Part shown: positions 51,791-61,607 of the stretch, in pieces
Layout: every line of letters begins with the position of its first letter
Position numbering within the stretch: the stretch's first letter is position 1
Assembly: GCA_016794785.1 (NCBI GenBank)
Contig: JAEUHC010000014.1
Coordinates: forward strand, 372,001-436,000
Source of the DNA: Opitutaceae bacterium
GTDB lineage: Bacteria > Verrucomicrobiota > Verrucomicrobiia > Opitutales > Opitutaceae
DNA length: 64,000 bases
Direction: 5' to 3'
Program-made: the position numbers and the translations under genes
The notes under the pieces: generated by a model
The model's input: the letters and a program-made list of their open reading frames with translations, nothing else
The model's database searches: none
What the model was told of the DNA's origin: nothing

Positions 51791-53242
51791 CTACTGCTTC
51801 TTCCCCTTTGCCGCCGCCGCCGCATCGGCGAGCTTCCAGTGCTCGTTGTCGTAGCGGGCGGTCTTGAACAGCTCCGCGGCACGCGCGACCAACGCCGGGT
51901 TCTTCGCCGCGACATCGGTTTTCTCGGCGAGGTCGTTCGCCAGATCGTAGAGCGCGATGGGCGCCGTGAGCGTGCGCAGGCGGATCGCTTTCCAACGGCC
52001 CTCGATCAACACGGCCTGGCTGACGCCCTGCTCGTAGAATTCCCAGTAGAGATAGGGATGCTTCGGCTGCGCGCCGCGGCCGAGGAGCGTCGGCACGAGG
52101 GAGAGGCTGTCGGCCGCGTGCGCGGTCGGGCGCACGCCGCCACCAAGCTCGGACCACGTCGCCATCAGATCGCCAAAATAACCGACATGATCCGCGACGG
52201 CGCCCGCTTTGATTTTTCCGGGCCAGCGCGCGAGGAAAGGCACGCGGATGCCGCCGTCGGTGAGGCTGCGCTTCAAGCCGGTGAGCGGACCGCTGACGTG
52301 GAAAAACGCGGGGTCGTAGTCGGGGCCGCCCTCGCGGTGCGGGCCGTTGTCGCTGGAGAACATGACGAGCGTGCGTTCGTCGAGCCCGAGTTTTTTCAGA
52401 TGGTCGAGCAACGCGCCCACATCGCGGTCGAGGCGCGTGACCATCGCGGCGTGGTTCTTCTCCGTCTCCTTCCACGGCTTGCCGGCATAGGGGCCGTGAT
52501 CGGGCACCTCGTTGCCTTCGCCGAGTTCGCGCGAGCGCTCGTTGTTGGCGTGCGGGGTGACGAGCGAGACGAAGAGGAAAAACGGCCGGTCCTTGTGCCG
52601 CGTGATGAATTCGAGCGAGTCCTGCGCGCAGAGGTCGTCGGCATAGACCTTGCGCTCCTTGGAATAGCCGGCGCCGGGCACGGTGCCGACCGGCACGAGA
52701 TCGTTGGGGAGCGGGACCTTCGCGCCGTTGCGCCAGAGGTAGCTCGGGTAGTGATTGTGCGCGTGGGTCTGGTTGTAGAAGCCGAAGAAGTAGTCGAAGC
52801 CGTGCTTCTGCGGATCGCCGTCGGTGTTTTCCTCGCCGAGGCCCCATTTGCCGATGAGGCCCGTGGCGTAGCCGGCTTTTTTCAGCACGCCCGCCACGGT
52901 GACGTCGCCGGGCTGGAGAAACTGCGCCTCGCGGCGGGCGCCGCCGCCGGAATTACCGCGCACGCGGGTGTGGCCGAGGTGCTGGCCGGTCATGAGCACG
53001 CTGCGCGACGGCGCGCACACGGTGCTGCCCGCGTAGAACTGCGTGAACCGCATGCCCTCCGCCGCCATGCGGTCGAGGTGCGGCGTCTGGATCACCTTCT
53101 GGCCATAGCTGCCCAGCTCGCCGTAGCCGAGATCGTCGGCGAGGATGAAGATGATGTTGGGCTTGGCGGCAGGTTGCGCGAAGGCGGAGCCGGCGAGCGC
53201 AAGGAGCGGGAGGAGGGGGCGGAAAAAAGCGCGGATTATCAT
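51791..53242 (-). CDS. Sulfatase (formylglycine-dependent, exported)
   Basis: 483 residues. Signal peptide MIIRAFFRPLLPLLALAGSA. Metal-binding Asp pair in NIIFILADDLGYGELGSYGQ (residues 36-37). The Cys76 motif STVCAPSRSVLMTGQHLGHT is the CxPSR site converted to formylglycine by the FGE enzyme. Later motifs WGLGEENTDGDPQKHGFDYF and MFSSDNGPHREGG fit arylsulfatase A-type enzymes, probably acting on sulfated polysaccharide fragments in the periplasm. Convergent with the kinase gene; divergent from the sorbosone dehydrogenase gene. Confidence 0.93.
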   Translation of the reverse strand: MIIRAFFRPLLPLLALAGSAFAQPAAKPNIIFILADDLGYGELGSYGQKVIQTPHLDRMAAEGMRFTQFYAGSTVCAPSRSVLMTGQHLGHTRVRGNSGGGARREAQFLQPGDVTVAGVLKKAGYATGLIGKWGLGEENTDGDPQKHGFDYFFGFYNQTHAHNHYPSYLWRNGAKVPLPNDLVPVGTVPGAGYSKERKVYADDLCAQDSLEFITRHKDRPFFLFVSLVTPHANNERSRELGEGNEVPDHGPYAGKPWKETEKNHAAMVTRLDRDVGALLDHLKKLGLDERTLVMFSSDNGPHREGGPDYDPAFFHVSGPLTGLKRSLTDGGIRVPFLARWPGKIKAGAVADHVGYFGDLMATWSELGGGVRPTAHAADSLSLVPTLLGRGAQPKHPYLYWEFYEQGVSQAVLIEGRWKAIRLRTLTAPIALYDLANDLAEKTDVAAKNPALVARAAELFKTARYDNEHWKLADAAAAAKGKKQ

Positions 53243-53369
53243 CGGGGAAGGGCGTTAACTTGGCGGCCGGCGCTCTCTCTGGCCATCTTTTCCGCGGGGC
53301 GGATTTCGCCGCGACTTTACCGCTCGCCGGTTGTCTCGCAGCGAGATGACGCCCAACTTCCCCGGCACC

Positions 53370-56300
53370 ATGTCTCGCGCGCGGCTCCACCTCCCCGGCG
53401 TTTTCCTGCTGCTCGCGGCCACGCTCGCCGCGCAGCCGCTCACGCGCGTCGCGGCGACTTCGCTGCGCGTGCCGGCCAATCCGCCGGCGGCGGCGTTCAC
53501 GACGGAGCGCGTGTTTCCCAACCTCACGTTCACGCAGCCCGTCGCGGTTGTCACGCCGCCGGGCGAGACGCGGCGGCTCTTCGTCGTCGAGAAGACCGGC
53601 CGCATCTGGGTGATCCCCGATGTCACGGCCGCCACGCCCACGCGCACGCTCTTCCTCGATCTCACCGCGCGCGTGGCCACGGGCGGCGGCAACGACGAGC
53701 GCGGGCTGCTCGCGCTGGCGTTTCATCCGGGCTACGCGGGCAACGGCCAGTTCTATGTCTGGTGGACGCTCAACACCACCTCCCCCGCCGGCACCGGCCT
53801 GCACGACCGGCTCTCGCGTTTCGTCGTCTCCGCCGCCGATCCCAACGCCGCCGATCCTGCCTCCGAGCAGCCACTGCTCACGCAGCGCGACGAAGCCGGC
53901 AACCACAACGGCGGCGAGCTCGCCTTCGGGCCCGATGGCTATCTCTATCTCTCGCTCGGCGACGAGGGCGGCGCCAACGATCAATACAACAACAGCCAGC
54001 GCCTCGACCGCGATTTCTTCGCCGGCGTGATCCGGATCGATGTGGACCGCCGCCCCGGCTCGCTCGCGCCCAACGCCCACCCGGCTGTCCACGCCGGCAC
54101 CTACGCCGTGCCGCCCGACAACCCGTGGGTGGGGGCGACGACGTTCAACGGCGCGGCGATCAATCCCGCCGCCGTGCGCACGGAGTTCTGGGCCGTGGGC
54201 CTGCGCAACCCGTGGCGCATGGCGTTCGACTCCGCGACTGGCCGGCTCTGGCTCGGCGATGTCGGCCAGGGCACGCGCGAGGAAATCAACGTGATCGTGC
54301 GCGGTGGCAATTACGGCTGGAGCTACCGCGAGGGCTTCATCGCCGGCCCGCGCGCCAATCCGCCCGCGGCGGCGAGCGCCACCTTCCTCCCGCCGATCTG
54401 GGACTATCCGAATCCCGCGCAGGGCTTGTCCGTGACCGGCGGCCTCGTCTATCGCGGCCCACGGCTGCCGGCGCTCGTGGGCAAGTATGTGTTCGGCGAC
54501 TTTGTGAGCGGCCGCATCTGGGCACTGGAGCCCGACGGCGAGAATCCCGTGGCCGCCGACCGCGTGCAGCAGATCGCGACCGACGGCGGCGTGAGTTCGT
54601 TCGGCCTCAATCCCGCCACCGGCGATCTGCTCATCGCCGATTTGCTGGAGAACCAAATCAAGCGGCTCGTGCCCGCCGCGCCCGCGCCCGCCGCTGTCTG
54701 GCCGGCGACGCTCTCGGCCACGGGCGCGTTTGCCACTCTCGCGACGCTCGCGCCCGCGCCGGGCGTCGTGGCCTACGAGCCCAACGTCTCCTTCTGGTCC
54801 GACCACGCGCGCAAGCGCCGCTGGTTCGCGCTGCCAGATGCGACGAGCGTCTTCGGGTTCGCCGCCGACGGCGCGTGGGCTTTGCCGACCGGCGCGGTGT
54901 GGGTGAAGCATTTCGACCTCGAGACCACACGCGGAGTCGCGGCGACCGCGCGGCGCATCGAGACGCGCTTCCTCGTCAAGACCGCAGCCGGCATCCACGG
55001 GGCCACCTACCGCTGGAACGACGCGCAGACCGACGCCACCCTCGTGCCCGACGACGGGGCCGACGTCACCTTCACCATCGTCGAAAGCGGCGCGCCCCGC
55101 CCGCAAACGTGGCGGTTTCCCAGCCGCGGCGAATGCCTCACGTGCCACACGAGCGCCGGCGGCCACGCCCTCAGCTTCAACACCCGCCAGCTCAACCGCG
55201 GCGACTTCCTCTCGGCGCTCGCGCAGGCCGGCTACCTATCCACCACAGCGACCCCTCCGGCCGCGACGCTGCCCGCGCTCGCGTCCGCCGATCATCCGAC
55301 GGCCTCGCTCGAATGGCGCGCGCGGTCGTATCTGGATGCCAACTGCGCGTCGTGCCACCAGCCCGGCGGCCCCGCGCTCGGCCACTGGGACGCGCGCTCG
55401 TCCGTCCCTCTGCCGCTCGCGAATCTCGTCAACGGCCCGCTGATCGACAACGGCGGCGACGCCGCCAACCGCGTGATCGCGCCGGGCGATGCCGCCCACT
55501 CGCGCCTGCTCCAGCGCATCGCCACGCGCGGTCCCGGCCAGATGCCGCCGCTCGCCTCGCGCGAGCGCGACCACGCCGCCGAGTCGCTGCTCGCCCAGTG
55601 GATCGCATCGCTGGCCGCGCCGCCGCCGCCCGAGCCCGCCGCCCGGCTCATCAATCTCGCCGCGCGCGCACAGGTGGGCGCGGGGGCCGACGCGCTCTTC
55701 CCAGGCTTCGTCATCGGACCGGGGCCGGACAAAACCGTGCTCGTCCGCGCCGTCGGCCCCGCGATGGCCGGGGCGCCCTTCAACGTGCCCGGCACCCTCG
55801 CCGATCCTGTGCTCACGCTGCTCGGGCCCGACTCCTCGACGCGCGTCGCCGCGAGCAACGACAACTGGGCCGCGGCCAACGCCGCGGTGTTTGCGACCGT
55901 GGGGGCGTTTGCGCTGCCGCCCGGCAGCCGCGACGCCGCGATCGTGGCCCGCCTCGCGCCGGGCGCCTACACCGCGCAAGTCGCCGGCACGGCCGGCGGC
56001 ACCGGCGTGGCGCTCGTGGAGGTTTACGATGTCGATCCCGCCGCACCCGGCGCGGCGCGGCTCATCAACACCGCCGTGCGTGCGCAGGTCGGCACCGGCG
56101 CGGGGATTTTGATCCCGGGGCTGGTCGTCGGCCCGGGCGCGGCGAAGCAGGTGCTCATCCGCGCGGTCGGCCCCGCGCTGGGCGCACCGCCCTTCAGCGT
56201 CCCCGGTGTGCTCGCGCAGCCGGTGCTCACGCTCTTCAGCGGCGCGCAGGCGGTGGCGACCAACACGGCGTGGAACTCCGCCGTCAACGCCACCGCGATC

Positions 56301-56459
56301 CGCGAGACGGCGCGTGCGGTGGGGGCCTTTGCCCTGCCCGAAGGCGGCCGCGACAGCGCAATCCTCGCGACGCTCCCACCCGGCCCCTACACCATCCAGG
56401 TCGCCGGCACCGCCGGGACGACCGGCGTGGCACTGGTCGAGATCTACGAAGTGCCGTAG
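53370..56459 (+). CDS. Sorbosone/glucose dehydrogenase-cytochrome c fusion with two C-terminal repeats
   Basis: 1029 residues. Signal peptide MSRARLHLPGVFLLLAATLA. Residues about 60-430 form a PQQ-type glucose/sorbosone dehydrogenase propeller (RLFVVEKTGRIWVIPDV, GNHNGGELAFGPDGYLYLSL, GLRNPWRMAFDSATGRLWLG). Residues 430-760 hold a cytochrome-like region with CLTCHTSAGGHAL and CASCHQPGG, two heme-c motifs, plus MPPLASR. The last 270 residues are two copies of a beta domain (RLINLAARAQVGAGADALFP and RLINTAVRAQVGTGAGILIP). Electrons from sugar oxidation would pass to the heme groups. Start at 53370 follows in-frame ATG 53346 and TTG 53331. Confidence 0.9.
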   Translation: MSRARLHLPGVFLLLAATLAAQPLTRVAATSLRVPANPPAAAFTTERVFPNLTFTQPVAVVTPPGETRRLFVVEKTGRIWVIPDVTAATPTRTLFLDLTARVATGGGNDERGLLALAFHPGYAGNGQFYVWWTLNTTSPAGTGLHDRLSRFVVSAADPNAADPASEQPLLTQRDEAGNHNGGELAFGPDGYLYLSLGDEGGANDQYNNSQRLDRDFFAGVIRIDVDRRPGSLAPNAHPAVHAGTYAVPPDNPWVGATTFNGAAINPAAVRTEFWAVGLRNPWRMAFDSATGRLWLGDVGQGTREEINVIVRGGNYGWSYREGFIAGPRANPPAAASATFLPPIWDYPNPAQGLSVTGGLVYRGPRLPALVGKYVFGDFVSGRIWALEPDGENPVAADRVQQIATDGGVSSFGLNPATGDLLIADLLENQIKRLVPAAPAPAAVWPATLSATGAFATLATLAPAPGVVAYEPNVSFWSDHARKRRWFALPDATSVFGFAADGAWALPTGAVWVKHFDLETTRGVAATARRIETRFLVKTAAGIHGATYRWNDAQTDATLVPDDGADVTFTIVESGAPRPQTWRFPSRGECLTCHTSAGGHALSFNTRQLNRGDFLSALAQAGYLSTTATPPAATLPALASADHPTASLEWRARSYLDANCASCHQPGGPALGHWDARSSVPLPLANLVNGPLIDNGGDAANRVIAPGDAAHSRLLQRIATRGPGQMPPLASRERDHAAESLLAQWIASLAAPPPPEPAARLINLAARAQVGAGADALFPGFVIGPGPDKTVLVRAVGPAMAGAPFNVPGTLADPVLTLLGPDSSTRVAASNDNWAAANAAVFATVGAFALPPGSRDAAIVARLAPGAYTAQVAGTAGGTGVALVEVYDVDPAAPGAARLINTAVRAQVGTGAGILIPGLVVGPGAAKQVLIRAVGPALGAPPFSVPGVLAQPVLTLFSGAQAVATNTAWNSAVNATAIRETARAVGAFALPEGGRDSAILATLPPGPYTIQVAGTAGTTGVALVEIYEVP

Positions 56460-56599
56460 CGGCGCCCCCCTCGAACGAGCTACCCCCTGGGATAACAAAT
56501 GCCTTGTGGGCGAAGCTTGAGTTGCGGTTGCTAGCCGGGCCCCGACCCCGCCTATCCGTGCACACCATCGCATGGCTGTGTCTGCGCGCTCATTTCCCC

Positions 56600-59542
56600 A
56601 TGAAAAGCCCCAGCATGTCCTTATTGTTCGTCGCCGCGTGCGCATCCAGCGCGACGCTTATCGCGCAGACCGCACCCGCGGCTGCCCCTGTCACCGCCAC
56701 CGAAAAAGAAGGGCCCGTCCAGCTCTCTGTGTTCGAGGTGCGCACCGACCAAGACCGCGGCTATCAGGCGGCCAACGCCGGTTCCGGCGGCCGCATCGAC
56801 ATGCCGTTGAAGCTCACCGCCTCGGCCACGTCCGCTTTCACCAAGGAATTCCTGGAGGACTGGAATGTCTCCGACATGCGCGAGGCGTTCCGCTATGCGA
56901 TGAATGTCGACCCGGGCAACTTCGCCCAGATGGGCACGCCCTACGGCGAGTTTGAGTTCAATTTCCGCGGCGTCGGCTCCTCCGGAAACTATCCGACCCG
57001 AAACTACTTTCTCTTCTACGGCGTGAGCGACTCCTACAACACCGAGCGCTTCGAGATGTCCCGCGGGCCCAACTCGATTCTCTTCGGCGACGGCCAGATC
57101 GGTGGCGTTGCCACGACGGCCACGAAGGTGCCGCGGCTCGATCGGAATTTCTATGTCGGCTCCGCGCGCTTCGACAACTGGGGCGGCATCCGCACGACGC
57201 TCGACACGAACCAGAAGCTCGGCCGCATGACCGCCGTCCGGCTCAACGCCAAATACCAGAAGAACACCGTCGGCAGCGCGTGGCGCGACAATGGGCACAA
57301 CGAGGACCAGGCGGTCACTTTGGCCGTGGCCCACGCCTTCAACAACCGCACCAAGCTGCGCACCGAAATCGAGTTCGGCCGGGAGAACCGCATGACCTGG
57401 GCCAACACCTACAGCGACCAGATGGCCTACTACACGCCCGGCTTTCTCTACGATCGCAGCAATCCGAACCTGCCCGCCAACCAAGCGCTCGCCGGCATCA
57501 CGGCGGTCAGCACCAACGCTCAGAACTGGACCTACATCCCCGCGCTCGCGCAGGTCGGTCTGATCAACACTGGCGGCGCGACGGCCAACGAGCGCTCCTA
57601 CCGCTCCACCGGCCACGGCTCCCCGATCCAACCGGAGGGCCGCACGGACCTGCCCGGCATCCCCAACCCGGCCCGGCTGCCCAGCCGCGAGTTCAACCTC
57701 GGCGCCAACGACACCTTGGCGCGCTTCAAGAATCAGGTCTACAGCTTCTACCTCGATCACCGGATCACCGACACGCTCTTCGGCCAGATTTCCTACTACC
57801 ACTACAGCAACGACCGCAACGTGCGCTCCAACGCAGTCGCCAGCTCGCTGCAGATCGACATCAACCGCTTCCTCCCGAACGGCCAGCCCAACCCGAAGGT
57901 CGGCGTGGCCTACGGCGAGGCGACCCCCGGCAAGAGTCACCAAGACAACTGGGTCCGCGAGTGGCGCGGCCTGCTGCGCTGGAACGTCAAGCTGCCCTTC
58001 CGCGGCAAGGGCCAGATTTCGCTCATCGCAGGCGAACGCAACGAGCGCTTCGAAGCCCGCGGCTTCAGCCCGGCCCGCCTCGACGGCCCGAACCCAAACT
58101 GGCTGGCCGCGGAGAATACCCTTCGCTACCGCTACTACGTCGATGAGCCCGGCAAATACGGCAGCCGCTTCCTCCCAGCCCCCGCGCCCGGCTTCACCTA
58201 CGGATTCGTGCAGACCGGCTTCGCCTCCACCGAGTTCAAGGACATCAAATACCTGCAGGGTGTCGCGGCCACGTCCTGGCTTGATGAGCGCGTCTCCCTC
58301 GTGCTCGGCCTGCGCCGCGATGACCAACTGAACCGCCAGCAGGGCAACATCGCCGGTTTCCCCAATGCCAACGGCCTGCAGAGCTACGGCGGATTCGTGC
58401 CCGGCGTCGGCAACCGCCCCGGCGCCTGGAATATCGGCAAAGCCAAGCCCATCACCGGCAACGTCGGCGCGGTCGCCTACCTCGACCAGAAGCAGCGCTT
58501 CGGCGTGTTCTACAACTATTCGGAGAACTTCGCTCCGCCCACCTCCGGCGCCGCCAAAATCACCGGCTGGAACCCCGATGGCACCATCGTCAGCCAAGGC
58601 TTCGGCGCGACGACCGGCAGCGGCACCGAATACGGCGTCCGCTTGAGCCTGCTCGACGGGGCGCTCTACGCCGAGGCTCGGCACTACGACAACGAGCAGG
58701 TCGATCGCATCGACGGCCCGCCGGTCGGCAACTTCAACGCCATCTGGAGCAACGCCGGCAATTTCTACAATTCCAACCCGGACTACACGACGGTGTCGTG
58801 GCGCGACGTCGCGGCCCTCAACACCAACGGCTACGAGTTCCAGCTCACCGCCAACGTCAAGGGCTGGCGCCTCACGACCAACTACGCGCTGCCGAAGACC
58901 GAGAACATCTCCATCCGCCCGATCACGCAGGCGTATTTCGCGGCCTTTCTGCCGAAGTGGACCGAGTGGGCGAACAACCTCCGCAACGACAAGGGCGATG
59001 AGTTGACGGCGAACAACCAGACCCAAATCCGCAACCAGATCATCAACCTCCAGAATAATTTTGCCGGTGTCGCGCCCGGCACCGTGAACAACGGCACGAA
59101 CAAGTGGACCGGCTCCTTCAACGCCAACTACTCGTTCCCGCGCGAGAGCCGGTTCGCCGGCTTCTCCGCCGGCTGGGCCATCAGCGGCCGCGGCGAGCGC
59201 AAGGTCGGTTCGGTCAGCCCGAACATCCTTTTCAACCTCCCCATCGGCGCCACGGCCACGCCGGAGCAGAACAAGCAGGCCTCCTTCGCCTACGTTTACG
59301 CCACATCCTACTGGGTGCAGGACGTGAACGCGTCCTACACCAAGCGCTTCGGCCGCTACAACTGGCGCTTCCAGATCAACGTGAACAACCTCTTCGACAA
59401 GGACGACCTGCTCTTCAATAGCTACACGACCTATCGCGTGCTCGGCCAGCCGACGAATCCCTTCGTCGGCGGCATGGTCAACAACGGGTTCACCTACCTC
59501 GACCCGCGGAAGATTTCGTTCACCACCACGGTCAGCTTCTGA
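56600..59542 (+). CDS. TonB-dependent outer membrane receptor
   Basis: 980 residues. Start MKSPSMSLLFVAACASSATL gives the signal peptide. The plug domain begins with VQLSVFEVRTDQDRGYQAAN and LKLTASATSAFTKEFLEDWN (the latter replacing the usual plug strand), then NVDPGNFAQMGTPYGEFEFN and SRGPNSILFGDGQIGGV. The rest is a 22-strand barrel ending KISFTTTVSF with the C-terminal Phe. This style of receptor is abundant in Opitutaceae and usually takes up oligosaccharides. Same direction as the sugar dehydrogenase-cytochrome gene 140 bases upstream; a sulfatase is near too. The open frame continues far upstream only because of composition. Confidence 0.92.
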   Translation: MKSPSMSLLFVAACASSATLIAQTAPAAAPVTATEKEGPVQLSVFEVRTDQDRGYQAANAGSGGRIDMPLKLTASATSAFTKEFLEDWNVSDMREAFRYAMNVDPGNFAQMGTPYGEFEFNFRGVGSSGNYPTRNYFLFYGVSDSYNTERFEMSRGPNSILFGDGQIGGVATTATKVPRLDRNFYVGSARFDNWGGIRTTLDTNQKLGRMTAVRLNAKYQKNTVGSAWRDNGHNEDQAVTLAVAHAFNNRTKLRTEIEFGRENRMTWANTYSDQMAYYTPGFLYDRSNPNLPANQALAGITAVSTNAQNWTYIPALAQVGLINTGGATANERSYRSTGHGSPIQPEGRTDLPGIPNPARLPSREFNLGANDTLARFKNQVYSFYLDHRITDTLFGQISYYHYSNDRNVRSNAVASSLQIDINRFLPNGQPNPKVGVAYGEATPGKSHQDNWVREWRGLLRWNVKLPFRGKGQISLIAGERNERFEARGFSPARLDGPNPNWLAAENTLRYRYYVDEPGKYGSRFLPAPAPGFTYGFVQTGFASTEFKDIKYLQGVAATSWLDERVSLVLGLRRDDQLNRQQGNIAGFPNANGLQSYGGFVPGVGNRPGAWNIGKAKPITGNVGAVAYLDQKQRFGVFYNYSENFAPPTSGAAKITGWNPDGTIVSQGFGATTGSGTEYGVRLSLLDGALYAEARHYDNEQVDRIDGPPVGNFNAIWSNAGNFYNSNPDYTTVSWRDVAALNTNGYEFQLTANVKGWRLTTNYALPKTENISIRPITQAYFAAFLPKWTEWANNLRNDKGDELTANNQTQIRNQIINLQNNFAGVAPGTVNNGTNKWTGSFNANYSFPRESRFAGFSAGWAISGRGERKVGSVSPNILFNLPIGATATPEQNKQASFAYVYATSYWVQDVNASYTKRFGRYNWRFQINVNNLFDKDDLLFNSYTTYRVLGQPTNPFVGGMVNNGFTYLDPRKISFTTTVSF

Positions 59543-59734
59543 GCGCCCCGTCGGAGCGACGGAACGTCTCGTTTTTCTCCCCCGCCCAAGGCCGCATTCG
59601 ACGCGGGGAGGACAATTCGCCATGCGGACACGGGACGTGCCCGCCCACCGGCAAAAACTCAGGCTCGCGCCGACCGCAGTGGCCGCGCAACGTCACCGCC
59701 CTCCCCTCTCCGCCGAGCCTCGCCCTCCCTTCCC

Positions 59735-60997
59735 ATGCAGGAAAACCGCCGCGCCATCTGGTCCTGGGCTCTCATCGACTGGGCCAACTCGGCCTTCTCG
59801 ATCGTGGTGATGACGGCGTTCTTTCCCGCGCTCTTCAAGGACCACTGGTGCGATGTCCCCGGCATGACCCCGGAGCGCAGCACTTGGTATCTCGGCCTCG
59901 CCAACACGCTCTCCAGTCTCGTCATCGCGCTCGCCGCCCCGCTCCTCGGCTCCATTGCGGACCAAGGCAACGGCAAGAAGAAGTTCCTCCTCGGCTTCAC
60001 CGTCCTCGGCGCCGCCGCCACCGCCGCCTTGCCGCTCGCCGCCCGCGGGGACTACGCCCTCGCCGCGTTCCTCTACGCGATCGCGGCGCTCGGCTTCTCG
60101 GGCAACTGCATGTTTTCCGATGCACTGATCACCGATGTCTCGACCCGCGACCGTTATGATCGGGTGTCGGCCCTAGGCTATGCGCTCGGCTACATCGGCA
60201 GCGGGCTGCTCTTTGCCCTGCTGGTCTTCGCCGTCGCGAGTCCGGCGACGTTCGGGTTCGCCGATGCGCTGGCCGCCGTTCGCATCGGCTTCTGGGTCAC
60301 CGCCGCGTGGTGGATTATCTTCACGGTGCCGGCGCTGCTCTGGGTCCGGGAGTCGCCGGGCGTCCCTGCCGTGCCGGGTGCCGCCGGCTCAGCCCTGATG
60401 CGCGGGTTTCGCCAGATGCTCGGCACGTTCCGCGAAATCCGCCGCGACCGCCGCCTGCTCTGCTTCCTGGGCGGCTACATCCTCTACATCGACGGTGTGA
60501 ACACCGTGATCAAGATGGCCGTGGACTTCGGCCGCGCCATCGGGCTCGACACCGCCGGGATGATGAAGGCCCTGCTCGTCACCCAATTCGTCGCCTTCCC
60601 CGCCGCGATCGTTTTCGGGCGCATCGGGGAAAAGCTCGGCGCCCGGCGCGGCATCATGATCGGCGTCGGCGTTTACGCGGGCCTGTGTTTCTTCGCCACG
60701 CGCATGACCACGCAGGCGGAGTTTTTCGCCATGGCCGTCGTCGTCGGGCTCGTGCAGGGCGGCGTGCAATCGCTCAGCCGCTCGTATTTCGCCCGGCTCA
60801 TCCCGGCGGAGAAGGGCGGCGAATATTTCGGGTTCTACAATATGGTCGGCAAGTTCGCCGCCATCCTCGGCCCCACGCTGATGGGCGTCGCCGCGCTGCG
60901 CGTCGGCTCGCGGCTCTCGATCCTCTCGCTGCTGCTCTTGTTCGGCGGCGGCCTGTGGCTGCTCGCCAAGGTCCGCGACGATGCGCCCGCCGCCTGA
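59735..60997 (+). CDS. MFS transporter, UMF1/Atg22-like
   Basis: 420 residues with 12 predicted helices. Family signatures: AIWSWALIDWANSAFSIVVM at the start, SLVIALAAPLLGSIADQGNG, DALITDVSTRDRYDRVSALG, VQGGVQSLSRSYFARLIPAE and GEYFGFYNMVGKFAAILGPT. UMF1 proteins are related to vacuolar amino-acid effluxers of yeast (Atg22). Inner membrane; substrate unknown. Nine bases ahead of plsY in the same direction, so probably co-transcribed. Confidence 0.9.
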   Translation: MQENRRAIWSWALIDWANSAFSIVVMTAFFPALFKDHWCDVPGMTPERSTWYLGLANTLSSLVIALAAPLLGSIADQGNGKKKFLLGFTVLGAAATAALPLAARGDYALAAFLYAIAALGFSGNCMFSDALITDVSTRDRYDRVSALGYALGYIGSGLLFALLVFAVASPATFGFADALAAVRIGFWVTAAWWIIFTVPALLWVRESPGVPAVPGAAGSALMRGFRQMLGTFREIRRDRRLLCFLGGYILYIDGVNTVIKMAVDFGRAIGLDTAGMMKALLVTQFVAFPAAIVFGRIGEKLGARRGIMIGVGVYAGLCFFATRMTTQAEFFAMAVVVGLVQGGVQSLSRSYFARLIPAEKGGEYFGFYNMVGKFAAILGPTLMGVAALRVGSRLSILSLLLLFGGGLWLLAKVRDDAPAA

Positions 60998-61006
60998 TTT
61001 TCCGCC

Positions 61007-61591
61007 ATGAAAGAACTGCTCCCCTGGCTCGTCGTCCCCGCCGCATGGCTGCTCGGCGGCGTCTCGCCCGGCTACTGGATCGTGCGGTTGCGCACGGGCA
61101 AGGACGTGCGGCAGCACGGCAGCGGCGCCACCGGCGCGACCAACGCCGCCCGCATGCTCGGCCGCGGCGGCTTCGCCCTCGTGCTGCTGCTCGACGCCAT
61201 GAAGGGCGCGCTCGCGGCCTTCGGCGCCAAGCTCGCCGGGCTCGATGGCGGCTGGGAGTTTGCCGCCGCGACCGCGGTCGTGGGCGGCCACGTCTGGCCG
61301 GTGCAGCTGGGCTTCCGGGGTGGCCGCGGTTTCGGCCCGCTGCTCGGCGCCTGGCTCGCGCTCGCCCCCCTCGCCATCGGCGGCTGCCTAGTGCTCGCCG
61401 GCCTGGCCTGGGCCGCCACCCGCAAGAAGGTCGCCTCGGCCCTCGGCGGCGCGCTCCTGCTGCCGATGGCGACGTGGCTCGAGACCCGTTCGCTGCCCGC
61501 GGTTGCCGGCGCCGCCGCCGCCTTTGCGATTGTGGCCTTCGCCCACCGGGCGCATTTCTCCTCGCCGCGCGGGCCCGACCTTGCAGCGTAA
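61007..61591 (+). CDS. plsY: Glycerol-3-phosphate acyltransferase PlsY
   Basis: 194 residues, five to six helices. Conserved blocks: LLGGVSPGYWIVRLRTGKD, HGSGATGATNAARMLGRGGF, and VVGGHVWPVQLGFRGGRGFG, the last replacing the usual FKGGKGVAT. Transfers an acyl group from acyl-phosphate to glycerol 3-phosphate, the first step of phospholipid synthesis. The Lys-to-Arg swaps in the FRGGRG motif and the loss of the usual ATG after it are notable; it may be a second, specialised copy. Followed by a GNAT-aminotransferase fusion 16 bases downstream. Confidence 0.88.
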   Translation: MKELLPWLVVPAAWLLGGVSPGYWIVRLRTGKDVRQHGSGATGATNAARMLGRGGFALVLLLDAMKGALAAFGAKLAGLDGGWEFAAATAVVGGHVWPVQLGFRGGRGFGPLLGAWLALAPLAIGGCLVLAGLAWAATRKKVASALGGALLLPMATWLETRSLPAVAGAAAAFAIVAFAHRAHFSSPRGPDLAA

Positions 61592-61607
61592 CGCGACTGT
61601 CACAGTC

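Noticed and set aside
51839..59542. A single open frame of 2567 codons on the plus strand
   Set aside because: It crosses the antisense of the sulfatase and an alternate frame of the sorbosone dehydrogenase; only the last 980 codons (TonB receptor) carry protein-like sequence. High GC suppresses stops.
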